64,000 nucleotides of DNA. Origin: an uncultured Clostridium sp. (GTDB lineage: Bacteria > Bacillota > Clostridia > Oscillospirales > Acutalibacteraceae). Each line of letters starts with the position of its first letter. Position 1 is the first letter of the stretch. The notes beneath the pieces were generated by a model, which saw nothing but the letters and a program-made list of their open reading frames with translations, was not told where the DNA came from and did no database searches. Shown piece after piece: positions 34,355 through 43,274 of the stretch. The position numbers were made by a program, and so were the translations under genes. Location: contig CAKUYY010000003.1 in NCBI GenBank assembly GCA_934717555.1, forward strand, positions 1-64,000, written 5' to 3'.

Positions 34355-34462
34355 AAAAAGCCTTTCCCAAAAGGAAGCCTTTTACATAAAATAGAGAAAG
34401 AAATAAAAAACGAACGGCCCAACCATTTGAAAAATGGAGAGGGAAGAGAGAGGGTTTGCGTT

Positions 34463-35392
34463 TTGGTTTACGATAATGTATTGGAAGCGATTGGAAACAC
34501 TCCCATGATCCGGCTGCACCATATGACAGGGCCGGAAGATGCGGAAATTTTGGTAAAATATGAGGCGGTGAATATAGGGGGCTCTATTAAAACCCGCACC
34601 GCTTATCATATGATTTCTCAGGCGGAAAAACAGGGAAAAATAGGCCCGGATACTATTCTGGTGGAGCCCACCAGCGGCAACCAAGGGATTGGGATCGCCC
34701 TGGTGGGGGCGGTAAAAGGGTATCAGGTGCGCATCATTATGCCGGATTCTGTCAGTGAAGAGCGGAGGAAACTGATTTCCCATTATGGCGCGCAGCTGGT
34801 GCTGGTGCATGACGAAGGGGATATCGGCGCATGTATCGCAAAGTGTATGGAGGTCGCAGCCCAGATGGAGAAGGAAGATCCCAGGGTATTTATTCCCCAG
34901 CAATTTGTCAATCCTGACAATCCGGCAGTTCACCGCCTGCATACAGCGGAGGAGATCCTCAAACAGGTGGAAGGCCCCATTCATGGATTTTGTTCCGGCG
35001 TAGGTACGGGAGGGACGATCACCGGCATAGGGGAAACGTTAAAAGGGCGGTTCCCAGATATTGAGATTTGGGCAGTAGAGCCGGAAAACGCGGCAATCCT
35101 TTCCGGGGGAAGTATTGGCACACACCTGCAAATGGGGATTGGGGATGGATTGATTCCAGATAACCTCAACACAGAGATCTATCAGCATGTATGTATTGTG
35201 ACCGATGACGAGGCGCTGGGAGCAGCACGGCGTATGGCCAGTGAAGAGGGGATCCTGTGCGGGATTTCCAGCGGTTCCAATATTGCGGCGGCCGTGAAAT
35301 TGGCCCAAAAATTGGGAAAAGGTAAAACAGTAGTTACCGTATTGCCAGATACAGGGGAACGGTATTTCAGCACCCCCTTGTTTCATGAATAA
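34463..35392 (+). CDS. Cysteine synthase family PLP enzyme (CysK-like, variant motifs)
   Basis: This 309-residue fold-type II PLP enzyme resembles O-acetylserine sulfhydrylase. The PLP lysine is in NIGGSIKTR, where most CysK proteins have NPGGSVKDR. The substrate loop is PTSGNQGIG instead of TSGNTG. The phosphate loop SGVGTGGTITGIG and the C-terminal PDTGERYFSTPLF are normal. The two changes occur together in a clostridial subgroup and could alter donor or product (cysteine synthesis versus sulfide release), which cannot be settled here. TTG 34463 gives the usual N-terminus (VYDNVLEAIGNTP) behind a purine-rich GAGAGAGAGG; the longer TTG at 34427 is less likely. Confidence 0.87.
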   Translation: MVYDNVLEAIGNTPMIRLHHMTGPEDAEILVKYEAVNIGGSIKTRTAYHMISQAEKQGKIGPDTILVEPTSGNQGIGIALVGAVKGYQVRIIMPDSVSEERRKLISHYGAQLVLVHDEGDIGACIAKCMEVAAQMEKEDPRVFIPQQFVNPDNPAVHRLHTAEEILKQVEGPIHGFCSGVGTGGTITGIGETLKGRFPDIEIWAVEPENAAILSGGSIGTHLQMGIGDGLIPDNLNTEIYQHVCIVTDDEALGAARRMASEEGILCGISSGSNIAAAVKLAQKLGKGKTVVTVLPDTGERYFSTPLFHE

Positions 35393-35492
35393 CAGGGAAT
35401 ACAATGGTCAATATTTTCCATAATCAAAGAAAGTTTCTGAGGAATTTGAGGAGGGCGTTTTTTGCGGCCAAAAAAGAAACGAGGGAAAGATT

Positions 35493-36146
35493 ATGAAATG
35501 GCTTCATACATTAAATCGAAAAATAGGACGTTTTGGGATCCCGCATTTCATGATTATTTTGTCTAGCGTGATGCTGGGTGTTTATCTGCTGGATTTTATC
35601 ATGCCGGGATATGGAATTTCCTCCTTTCTATATTTAGACTTGAACCTGGTAGCTCAGGGACAGGTGTGGAGGCTGCTTACCTTTTTATTCCTTCCGCCTA
35701 ACACGTCAGTTTTATGGATTTTATTCAGCCTTTATTTTTATTGCCTGATCGGAAACTCCCTGGAAAATGAATGGGGTACGTTCCGGTTCAACGTATTCTA
35801 TCTGTTTGGCGCGGTGGGGGCTATTTTGGCCGCCTTGTTTACCGGCGGTATGGGTACCAATGTTTATCTCAACCTATCCCTGTTCCTGGCTTTTGCCGCT
35901 ATTTATCCAGATTTTCAGGTAATGGTGTTTTTTATCCTGCCGGTTAAAGTAAAATATTTAGCCCTTTTGGATATCCTGTTCCTGCTGGTGATGCTGGTTT
36001 TAGGAAATTGGAACACCAGGATTTCTATCCTAATGTCATTTCTCAATGTCCTGCTTTTCTTTGGAGGGGACTTTTTACGCAATCTCAAACAGCAGGCGGG
36101 ATATTGGAAAACGAGAAGGAATTTCCGGAAATATAACAGAAGATGA
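35493..36146 (+). CDS. Rhomboid-like membrane protein, apparently lacking the catalytic serine
   Basis: This 217-residue protein has six hydrophobic segments and the rhomboid layout: GQVWRLLTFLFLPP before the second helix, then LENEWGTFRFNVFYLFG where active rhomboids carry the L1-loop and H2-H3 region. The expected GASG/GxSG serine motif is replaced by YLNLSLFLAFA, and no His dyad partner is evident. It therefore looks like a pseudoprotease, as found for this clostridial group. The C-terminus is basic and cytoplasmic. The gene is monocistronic with a strong terminator. Confidence 0.7.
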   Translation: MKWLHTLNRKIGRFGIPHFMIILSSVMLGVYLLDFIMPGYGISSFLYLDLNLVAQGQVWRLLTFLFLPPNTSVLWILFSLYFYCLIGNSLENEWGTFRFNVFYLFGAVGAILAALFTGGMGTNVYLNLSLFLAFAAIYPDFQVMVFFILPVKVKYLALLDILFLLVMLVLGNWNTRISILMSFLNVLLFFGGDFLRNLKQQAGYWKTRRNFRKYNRR

Positions 36147-36187
36147 ACAGGTGATATCCCTATTAGAGGGCTGTTGCCTACATTTAC

Positions 36188-36230
36188 AAAAAGAGACGTT
36201 TTCAAAAATCTTTGAAAACGTCTCTTTTTC
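36188..36230 (+). terminator. Terminator of the rhomboid-like gene
   Basis: A perfect 19-bp stem built on AAAAAGAGACGTTTTCAAA with a 4-base loop (AATC) ends in a T-run. Confidence 0.95.
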
Positions 36231-36376
36231 TGTCTAAAAATTATGATGAAAGAAAAGGTGCAGAAAGGGAAACGGAAAAATTTTTGGCCGCCATCTATGA
36301 TGAGGCGCACAGGTAAACCCCAAAGGACCCAGTCACTAGCTACTAGGATTTTCCTAAAAAGAAGCAAATTGACCGC

Positions 36377-36515
36377 GTCAAACTTAAAAGTTTCGCCCGC
36401 CTTTTCAAAGGCGGCGGGGTGAAGGGGCTCCGCCCCTTCCTCGCCCTCCGCAGAGGGCGAAATCCTCCAGGATCCTCGAAGCTCAGGAGGGGAGGCCAAA
36501 CAATTGCCAGATTGC
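36377..36515 (+). repeat. Dispersed intergenic repeat, copy B
   Basis: About 140 bases: AAACTTAAAAGTTT, then the palindromes CGCCTTTTCAAAGGCG, AAGGGGCTCCGCCCCTT and CGCCCTCCGCAGAGGGCG, then GAAATCCTCCAGGATCCTC and AGCTCAGGAGGGGAGGCC. It shares order and sequence with copy A. It lies in the 486-base gap between the rhomboid-like gene and the convergent amylase gene; the rest of the gap shows only a terminator. Confidence 0.8.
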
Positions 36516-36632
36516 GACATTTTGCAAAGGAATTTTGTATCTGACAGCTTTAAAATATTTCCCATTTTTATACTACCTTAAGGGAAAACGTAAATATAAA
36601 AACGTATTGCGGCTAAGGGAAGACAACCCTTT

Positions 36633-38279
36633 TTATTGGTGATAATCGCCCAGATACGCAAAACGTGGCTGCAGGACACCGCCGGCCTCCACGATTTCAA
36701 AAAATTGATCCGCGGGGCGAACCCATAGGCGGTGTTCCCCATAAAGCTCCTCGTAAACCACCATTTCTTCTTCCGTCTCGGAATGTTTGGCAAACCCGAT
36801 CACCCGGTATTCGTTTCCCTTGAAATGGCGGTAACGGCCAACTTTACGTTCGGGAACAGCGGGTTCCTGCGGATTGGGTTCCTTGGCGGCAGGATTTTCC
36901 CCTTCTTCTCTTCCTAAATCACAGACGGCATCCGGCGCGGTTTGTACTAAAATGCGGGTATCATAGGGCGCCACCAAAACGCTGATATTGCCGTTCACAG
37001 GGGCTAATACTTCGTTTTGATGGAGATAATCCACTAAGACCTTGCTTGCATCCATCCCAAAATCCAGACGGGCCTCTTGGTCCGCCAGATTGAGGGCGAT
37101 ATAAACGGTCTGGCCGTCTTGGAAACGCTTAAATACCAATTGTTCATTTTTGACGATCACCTGTTCATATCCACCGGTCTGTAAGGCGGGCAACTCTTTG
37201 CGCACTCTGGCTAGTTTTCCAATATGGGCGCTCAACTTCTCATTGGAGCTAGGCAAATTATTGAGATCCAGACAGGGACGCAAGGGCGCGTCGGAGCCAT
37301 TTTGCTTAATCCCTGTCAAGGCCCACTCACTTCCATAATAGACAGAAGGGACACCCGGCATAGTAAACAGCAGGGAGTAAACGTTATAGATATGCTCCAG
37401 ATTACGCAGCGTGCTGGCCAGCCGGTTGACGTCGTGGTTGTCTACAAAGTTATAGGTATCGATATTCCGGTAAATCCCGCCGGAACCAAATTGCCGGTTT
37501 AGGGAATGGGCGATTTCAAAATAGTTTTTATCGTTGTGGGAGGAATATAACCCCTTGTAACATTCGTAATTGGTGACAGAATCCAGCATTTCCGGATTTG
37601 CCCACCGGTTATAGTCCCCATGGATAATTTCCCCTACCAGCCAGAAATCCGGCTTTTTGCTTTTGCAGAACTGGCGGAGGCGCTTGAAGAATTCCGGATC
37701 AACGCAGTCGGCGGCGTCCAGGCGCAGCCCGTCGATATCAAAATCGTTGATCCACTGCCCAACGGCCCCCAACAGATGATCTACCACTTCGGGATTGCGG
37801 AGATTCAGCTTTACTAGATTATAATGCCCCTGCCAGCCTTCATACCAGAAGGGGTCCCCCATAGGGCTCCCGCCACCAAAATTGAGGTTATGGAACCAGT
37901 CGCAGTAATGAGAATTCTGGCCGTTGCGCTGGACATCGGTAAAAGCCCAGAACTGACGGCCCACATGGTTAAATACGCCGTCTAAAATAACCCGGATCCC
38001 GTTTTGATGCAGCTCTTCGCACAGGGTACGGAAACAATGGTTATCTCCCAGCCGCTTGTCAATCTGGTAATAATCCTTGGTATCATATCCATGTTCGCTG
38101 GATTCAAATACAGGCCCTATATATAAGGCGTTGACGCCCATTTCCTTCCAGTGGGGAATCCATTCCCGTATCTTATTGATGCGGCAGACGGTTTCCCCAT
38201 CGGTATTGTACTGGGGAGCGCCGCAGAACCCTAAGGGATAGACGTGATAAAAAACAGCGGTATTAATCCAATTGCTCAT
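36633..38279 (-). CDS. GH13 alpha-amylase family enzyme with C-terminal DUF1653 domain
   Basis: This 548-residue cytoplasmic enzyme starts MSNWINTAVFYHVYPLGF. The barrel carries DGVFNHVG, the nucleophile in GLRLDAADC, the acid/base Glu in LVGEIIHGD and the third acid in FVDNHDVNRL, so it should act on alpha-glucans (cyclomaltodextrinase/neopullulanase-like). After a Glu/Pro-rich linker the last 69 residues (about 480-548) form a complete DUF1653 domain (GRYRHFKGNEYRVIG, then HSETEEEMVVYEELYG and LWVRP), normally a separate small protein of unknown function. AAAGGAGAG precedes ATG 38279; ATG 38309 lies before that site. Confidence 0.9.
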   Translation of the reverse strand: MSNWINTAVFYHVYPLGFCGAPQYNTDGETVCRINKIREWIPHWKEMGVNALYIGPVFESSEHGYDTKDYYQIDKRLGDNHCFRTLCEELHQNGIRVILDGVFNHVGRQFWAFTDVQRNGQNSHYCDWFHNLNFGGGSPMGDPFWYEGWQGHYNLVKLNLRNPEVVDHLLGAVGQWINDFDIDGLRLDAADCVDPEFFKRLRQFCKSKKPDFWLVGEIIHGDYNRWANPEMLDSVTNYECYKGLYSSHNDKNYFEIAHSLNRQFGSGGIYRNIDTYNFVDNHDVNRLASTLRNLEHIYNVYSLLFTMPGVPSVYYGSEWALTGIKQNGSDAPLRPCLDLNNLPSSNEKLSAHIGKLARVRKELPALQTGGYEQVIVKNEQLVFKRFQDGQTVYIALNLADQEARLDFGMDASKVLVDYLHQNEVLAPVNGNISVLVAPYDTRILVQTAPDAVCDLGREEGENPAAKEPNPQEPAVPERKVGRYRHFKGNEYRVIGFAKHSETEEEMVVYEELYGEHRLWVRPADQFFEIVEAGGVLQPRFAYLGDYHQ

Positions 38280-38337
38280 ACTAGAAAACTCTCCTTTTAT
38301 GAATTTCAAAACAGTTATTACAAAATAAAGTGGTCTT

Positions 38338-38346
38338 ATTATATCA
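38338..38346 (-). promoter_or_regulatory. Extended -10 promoter of the amylase gene
   Basis: TGATATAAT on the minus strand lies about 60 bases before the chosen start; the -35 is poor. Confidence 0.5.
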
Positions 38347-38459
38347 TATAAACACCAAATAATCCAGATTTATAATATTTATTTTGTGTATTATGCAAGC
38401 AAATAATCTAAATCCATCAAGGGATTGTATCCGACAGAAAGGATATCCCACAAGAGCCG

Positions 38460-38488
38460 TTGTCAAGAGAAAAGGATCATGTTATACT
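38460..38488 (+). promoter_or_regulatory. Promoter of the aldo/keto reductase gene
   Basis: TTGTCA and an extended -10 (TGTTATACT) are separated by 17 bases, about 60 bases before the start codon. It is divergent from the amylase promoter. Confidence 0.7.
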
Positions 38489-38548
38489 GGAACCTAATAA
38501 AAAACGGAAGACCCTCTTCCATTACTTTGTGAAGAAAGGCGGCATTTT

Positions 38549-39466
38549 ATGAAACAGATAAAAATTGGAAATGGCTCTTTTTCTGCGTCCCGAATCGCAT
38601 TGGGATGTATGAGGATGGAGGGGCTGACACCGGTGGAAGCCGAGCGCCTGGTCCAGACGGCGCTGGAATGTGGGATTAACTTCTTTGACCACGCGGATAT
38701 TTACGGGGGAGGACGTTCCGAAGAGATTTTTGCGCAGGCTGTAGGAATGAGTCCCAGTGTCAGAGAAAAGATGATTTTGCAAACCAAGTGCGGCATTCGG
38801 CCGGGAAGATATGATTTTAGCAAGGAACATATTTTAAACGCTGTGGACGGCAGTTTAAAAAGGCTTAAGACTGATTATGTGGATGTATTATTGCTGCACC
38901 GTCCGGACACTTTGATGGAACCAGAGGAAGTGGCCGAAGCTTTTGACCTGCTCTACCGCAGCGGAAAAGTAAAATATTTTGGCGTAAGCAACCAGAATCC
39001 CATGACTATGGAACTCATGAGCAAATACCTGCATCAAAAAATTATGATCAACCAGTTACAATTTGGGCTGATGCATACCGGTATGATCGACAGTTCCCTA
39101 AATGCCAATATGACCAACACCGCTGGCCTGGACCGGGACGGCGGCGTACTGGAATACTGTAGGCTAAAGGATATCACCATACAGCCCTGGTCCCCGTTCC
39201 AGTATGGATTTTTTGAAGGGGTATTTATCGACAACGAAAAATTCCCTGAAGTTAATGCCAAGCTGGAGGAGCTGGCGAAAGAAAAAGGGGTGAGCAAATC
39301 CGCGCTGGCGACCGCATGGATTTTGCGGCATCCCGCCCGGATGCAGCCGATTGTAGGCACGACCAATGCCAACCGGTTGAAAGAGATCTGCCGGGCGGAC
39401 GAGGTAACGCTAAGCCGGGAAGAGTGGTATGAACTATATTGTGCCGCTGGAAATAAGCTTCCCTGA
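38549..39466 (+). CDS. Aldo/keto reductase (YdhF-like)
   Basis: This 305-residue NAD(P)H-dependent oxidoreductase has the AKR barrel. The catalytic Asp and Tyr are in FDHADIYGGG (about residues 45-54), the Lys in LQTKCGI and the His in LLLHRPD. The C-terminal cofactor segment contains ATAWILRHPARMQPIVGTT. It groups by sequence with the YdhF-type reductases. The natural carbonyl substrate is unknown. It ends 20 bases before a methyltransferase gene and probably shares its transcript. Confidence 0.93.
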   Translation: MKQIKIGNGSFSASRIALGCMRMEGLTPVEAERLVQTALECGINFFDHADIYGGGRSEEIFAQAVGMSPSVREKMILQTKCGIRPGRYDFSKEHILNAVDGSLKRLKTDYVDVLLLHRPDTLMEPEEVAEAFDLLYRSGKVKYFGVSNQNPMTMELMSKYLHQKIMINQLQFGLMHTGMIDSSLNANMTNTAGLDRDGGVLEYCRLKDITIQPWSPFQYGFFEGVFIDNEKFPEVNAKLEELAKEKGVSKSALATAWILRHPARMQPIVGTTNANRLKEICRADEVTLSREEWYELYCAAGNKLP

Positions 39467-39486
39467 TTGTGAGGAAAAAGATATTT

Positions 39487-40233
39487 ATGAAAGAGAATAA
39501 ATATGATGACCCGGTATTTTTTGAAAAGTACAGTGAGATGGACCGTTCCCGATTGGGACTGAAAGGGGCCGGAGAATGGGAGGCTATGGAAAAGCTCCTG
39601 CCGGATTTTCAAGGGAAAAGGATGCTGGATTTGGGATGTGGATACGGCTGGCACAGCATTTATGCGGCGGAACATGGGGCATCTTCTGTGATAGGCCTGG
39701 ATATTTCCCATAAAATGTTACAGGTAGCCAGACAAAAGACGTCCTTTCCCCAAGTGGAATACCGGTGCATGGCTATGGAGGATATGGAATTTGAACCGGA
39801 GTCCTTTGATATTATATTCAGCTCTCTGGCCATACATTATATCCGTTCTTTTTCACCCATTGCAGAAAAAGCGTATACTTACCTCAAGCCGGGCGGGACA
39901 TTCCTTTTTTCGGTGGAACATCCGGTTTTCACCGCCAACGGCCCCCAGGACTGGTATTATAACGAGAAGGGGGAAATCCTCCACTTTCCCGTTGACCATT
40001 ATTATGAAGAGGGAAAACGGGTAGCGTGCTTTTTAGGGGAAAATGTGGTGAAATACCATAGGACACTGACTACCTACCTGCAAACGCTGCTTCAGCAGGG
40101 ATTTATCATTCAGGCCGTAGTGGAACCTCAGTCCCCAGCCCATATGCTGGAAACTGTGCCCGGCATGAAAGACGAAATGCGCAGGCCTATGATGCTGATC
40201 GTGTCGGCGCAAAAGCCAGGAAAACCAGAATAG
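39487..40233 (+). CDS. Class I SAM-dependent methyltransferase
   Basis: This 248-residue protein has SAM motif I LDLGCGYGWHSIYAAEHG (about residues 43-60), the acidic loop GLDIS, and IIFSSLAIHYI at motif IV. It resembles the Methyltransf_11/25 small-molecule group. The C-terminal region (FLFSVEHPVFTANGPQDW) is characteristic of a common clostridial subgroup. ATG 39487 follows GAGGAA by about 10 bases; the earlier GTG is less likely. Function and substrate are unknown; it is cotranscribed with the reductase upstream. Confidence 0.88.
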   Translation: MKENKYDDPVFFEKYSEMDRSRLGLKGAGEWEAMEKLLPDFQGKRMLDLGCGYGWHSIYAAEHGASSVIGLDISHKMLQVARQKTSFPQVEYRCMAMEDMEFEPESFDIIFSSLAIHYIRSFSPIAEKAYTYLKPGGTFLFSVEHPVFTANGPQDWYYNEKGEILHFPVDHYYEEGKRVACFLGENVVKYHRTLTTYLQTLLQQGFIIQAVVEPQSPAHMLETVPGMKDEMRRPMMLIVSAQKPGKPE

Positions 40234-40350
40234 GAAGAAGATCAAAAACAGTAAAATCAGTGGGCTGCTTCCTTTATCGTCCCTACAGCGGGACGGCTGG
40301 GAAATTTTATTTAGCCATTGATACAAGCCGGAAGAGGCTGGGATTCCACA

Positions 40351-40478
40351 CGATCAAACAATCCACCAGATCGCTTGGTCTCCCCTGCTGAACTCTTGGG
40401 ATATTTAGGATTTTTCCTTCTGCGAAGGAAGGTTCCCCGCTTTTTTTGAAAGAGGCGGAGAAAAACTTTCCTGTTTTC
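40351..40478 (-). repeat. Dispersed intergenic repeat, copy D (inverted, diverged)
   Basis: Read on the minus strand it follows copies A and B: GGAAAGTTTTTCTCCGCC, a TTTCAAAAA centre, CCTTCCTTCGCAGAAGG, AAATCCTAAA, then TTCAGCAGGGGAGACC and ATCTGGTGGATTGTTTG. Many positions have drifted and the inner palindromes are broken. It fills the middle of the 317-base gap. Confidence 0.6.
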
Positions 40479-40505
40479 CTTTATTACGCAATTTAATGCT
40501 AAATG

Positions 40506-40552
40506 AAAAATCCCCCAGCGATCCTATTTAAAAAGATCGCTGGGGGATTTTT
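40506..40552. terminator. Bidirectional terminator
   Basis: A perfect 18-bp stem (AAAAATCCCCCAGCGATC and its complement) with an 11-base loop lies between the methyltransferase gene and the convergent yitJ-like gene, whose stop codon it abuts. Confidence 0.95.
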
Positions 40553-42353
40553 ATAAAAAGGATTCCTGTCTCAGCTGGGTAAGAATATCACATATAATTT
40601 CCGCGCGGTTAAACGGGGTCATAAAATAAAATCCATCCGCGTGGGAGCGGGCCATCCGGGCAATTTCCACGGCGATTTCCACGCCAACCTGGGCAGCCTC
40701 CTCCCGGCCCATGTCCGGGGAAAACCGGGAAAGGTAAGATTCCGGGATATGGATTCCAGGCACTTCGTTGCTCATATACCAGGCGTTTCGGAAACTTACT
40801 AGGGGCATAATTCCCACCAGGACCTTGGCCCCCATGGCGCGTGCGCCGTCAATTAAATCAAAAGAATCACAGAACACAGGCTGTGTCAAGAAGAAACTGG
40901 CCCCGGCATCCATTTTCCTTTTGACCCGTTTGAGTTCCGATTCCACCCGTGGGATCAAAGGATTGAGCGCCCCGCCAATAGAAAAGGGGCTGTCCGCGAA
41001 CACATCGGAATTCATCTGTTGGATATTTTCCATCAGTTTGATAGAGGTTACGTTGAATACCGGTTTTACATAACCCCGGTCACATTCTGGGACATGGTCC
41101 CCAGTGACCGCCAACACGGCACGGATGCCTTCGCAGTGTGCGCCCAGCAGGGAAGCCCGCAGCGCATTGGCATTTTTATCCCGGCAGCAAAGATGGGGCA
41201 AAGTACTGATACCCACCTCCCGCCGAATCTTAGCGGCGCATACTACAGAATCCAGTTTGACCCGGGCCAAGGGGGAATCGGAAATAGTAATAGCGTCCAC
41301 TTGGGCGTCTTTTAGCCGCTGGGCCGCGGATAAGAGCTTACTCAGATCAGTCCCATAAGGGGGGTCCAATTCTGAAGCCAAAAGGAATTCGCCCTTTTGG
41401 AGTTTGCGGGAAAAAGCGTCCTGCCGGGGCGGCGGGACAGGGGAGGGAGAACGGCCGCTGGGGGCAGAGACCAAAGCGGGGCTGCGCTGTTCCCCCAGCA
41501 TCTGCGCAAGCCGGCGGATATGGTCCGGTGTGGTCCCGCAGCATCCGCCTACCAGGAAAGCGCCGGCGGCCGCGATCTCGGCCGTTTTGACGGCGAAATA
41601 TTCCGGGGATGTGTTGAACACTGTCCGCTGCTGTTCCACGGAAGGGTACCCAGCATTGGGCAGGATAAACACGGGCAGATTCCCGTGGCTGCGGGACCAA
41701 CGGAGCAGGGAAACCCCATGGGAAAAAAGATGCATCGGACCGCACCCGCAGTTTAACCCCACCGCTGACACCGGCGATTCCAAATTTTCCAGCTCAAACA
41801 GCAATTGAGAAAGGGGAATACCAGCCCTGGTGCGTCCGTCCGGCGTGATAGAAAAAGAAACCATGATTTCCACATCCGGACATTTCTCCCGTAAATAAGA
41901 GAAAACAGGGAGCAGAGGTTTGATTTCTGCCAATGTTTCAAATAGAAAAGTCCGGGCGCCGCACGCAAGGAAAGCGTCCGCCAAAGCGAAATATTCCGGG
42001 AGAGGGTCCGCCTGTTCGTCCCCCTCTGGGTAAATCATCCCTAAGTCGGCGGCGACTACCGCCTGTTCCCCCGCTTCTTTTTGGGCGATCTGATACCCGG
42101 AGCGGACAATTTCCAAAACTTCAGGCAAGGGGAGGCCGAGGGCCAGCGTGTTGGCGGAAAAGGTATTGGTGCGTATCAGGCACGCGCCCGCGTCCAGGTA
42201 ACTGCGATGGATACCGGCAATACATTCCGGATGTTCTATGTTGGCGGCTTCACAGCGGGAAGCGGGCATGCCGGTCAGCTGGGAATAATAGGTACCCATC
42301 GCGCCGTCGGCGACAAATGGGCCGGGTTGTTTTATCAAGTCTTTGAGTAACAT
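40551..42353 (-). CDS. Bifunctional homocysteine S-methyltransferase / methylenetetrahydrofolate reductase (YitJ-like)
   Basis: This 600-residue protein joins two methionine-pathway domains. Residues about 1-290 form the zinc-dependent homocysteine methyltransferase, with zinc cysteines in LNCGCGP and VGGCCGTTP. After a Pro/Ser-rich linker, residues about 310-600 form the flavin MTHFR domain (SELDPPYGTD, VTGDHVPE, FFLTQPVFCD). Together they would pass a methyl group from methylene-THF toward methionine. B. subtilis YitJ has the same architecture. The start ATG 42353 is the first codon of the conserved N-terminus. No SAM or T-box leader was seen upstream. Confidence 0.93.
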   Translation of the reverse strand: MLLKDLIKQPGPFVADGAMGTYYSQLTGMPASRCEAANIEHPECIAGIHRSYLDAGACLIRTNTFSANTLALGLPLPEVLEIVRSGYQIAQKEAGEQAVVAADLGMIYPEGDEQADPLPEYFALADAFLACGARTFLFETLAEIKPLLPVFSYLREKCPDVEIMVSFSITPDGRTRAGIPLSQLLFELENLESPVSAVGLNCGCGPMHLFSHGVSLLRWSRSHGNLPVFILPNAGYPSVEQQRTVFNTSPEYFAVKTAEIAAAGAFLVGGCCGTTPDHIRRLAQMLGEQRSPALVSAPSGRSPSPVPPPRQDAFSRKLQKGEFLLASELDPPYGTDLSKLLSAAQRLKDAQVDAITISDSPLARVKLDSVVCAAKIRREVGISTLPHLCCRDKNANALRASLLGAHCEGIRAVLAVTGDHVPECDRGYVKPVFNVTSIKLMENIQQMNSDVFADSPFSIGGALNPLIPRVESELKRVKRKMDAGASFFLTQPVFCDSFDLIDGARAMGAKVLVGIMPLVSFRNAWYMSNEVPGIHIPESYLSRFSPDMGREEAAQVGVEIAVEIARMARSHADGFYFMTPFNRAEIICDILTQLRQESFL

Positions 42354-42521
42354 GGGTTCACCTCGCGCAAATGGACAGGAGGGATCAGTCTCCTATTCTT
42401 CCAAAAGATCTATTTTATCCTATTATTTTACTTGGAAAAGCAATGTTTGTCTATAGGATGGCTGCGGTGTTTCCGGTAAAGTGAAATGATTATGAGAACC
42501 CCGCCGACTTTACGAACTGGC

Positions 42522-42540
42522 GGTCCAAACTTAAAAGTAT
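42522..42540 (+). repeat. Possible stub of the dispersed repeat, copy E
   Basis: GTCCAAACTTAAAAGT matches the outer edge of copy B (GTCAAACTTAAAAGT). Only this end is present. Nothing else is seen in the 320-base gap 42354-42673 apart from the promoter at 42590. Confidence 0.3.
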
Positions 42541-42589
42541 CAATTAAGGACGAAGCCCTTTTCTATATTTGCGGACGCTGGGAGTGGCC

Positions 42590-42618
42590 TTGAAACAAAA
42601 GCTGGAATCATGTATAGT
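42590..42618 (+). promoter_or_regulatory. Promoter of the Imm-5-like gene
   Basis: TTGAAA and TATAGT are separated by 17 bases, about 55 bases before the start codon. Confidence 0.65.
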
Positions 42619-42673
42619 GTAAAACCAGACAGGCGGCAGAATGGATAGGCGATGCTGACAGCAAGGAGGAAAT

Positions 42674-43210
42674 ATGGACTGGCTTGATGAAGTGGAAGAA
42701 AGGCTGAAAAACAAGAGGCAGATTTTATTTACAAAAGATTCCAAGTACTTGCAGGATTTGACCGGATTATTCCAGTCACAGGACCATAGGGTTATGATTT
42801 TGTGGGCGTTTGATTTGGCAGCGGAATCGGTCGCAGAACTTGAAAGGAAATATCCGGACGAGAGGCGTCCGAGGGAAGCGCTGGAAGCGGCCCGGGATTG
42901 GGCGGCGGGAAATATCAAAATGAGGCTGGCTCAGAGAAAAATTTTAGATTGCCATGCTTTTGCAAAAGGGATTGACTGTAAAGAGGACATTGCCATATGC
43001 CACGCGGTCGGGCAAGCCTGCGCGGTGGTACATACTGCCGGACATGCGATAGGATATCCGGCATATGACCTGACGTCACTTGTGTACAAACTCGGGATAG
43101 AAAATTGTCTGGAACAGATCGAGTACAGGAAACAATCCTATATTGATAAACTCTTTTTCTGGGAGCGCCACATCAGCGATTATTTAGGACCATGGGCGGA
43201 TTTTCTGTGA
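42674..43210 (+). CDS. Putative immunity protein (Imm-5-like)
   Basis: This 178-residue all-helical protein has the phrase ELERKYPDERRPREALEAARDW followed by an Ala-rich helix and CHAVGQACAVVHTAGHAIGYPAYD, here cited as RPREALEAARDW and VVHTAGHAIGYPAYD. That order is the signature of the Imm-5 family predicted from polymorphic toxin systems. Such proteins would neutralise a toxin in the cytoplasm. No toxin gene or secretion marker is adjacent, so it is an orphan. AAGGAGG lies 6 bases before the ATG. It has its own promoter. Confidence 0.72.
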   Translation: MDWLDEVEERLKNKRQILFTKDSKYLQDLTGLFQSQDHRVMILWAFDLAAESVAELERKYPDERRPREALEAARDWAAGNIKMRLAQRKILDCHAFAKGIDCKEDIAICHAVGQACAVVHTAGHAIGYPAYDLTSLVYKLGIENCLEQIEYRKQSYIDKLFFWERHISDYLGPWADFL

Positions 43211-43274
43211 AAGAAGGAACGCCAAGGCGGCAAGGCCTGGGGGCAGATAATTGAGGACAGGGGCTGAATTGTAA

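Noticed and set aside
34355..34395. Terminator after the CmpB-type gene
   Set aside because: The AAGCCTTTCC and GGAAGCCTT segments look paired at first glance but are not reverse complements; only a weak 5-bp hairpin remains.
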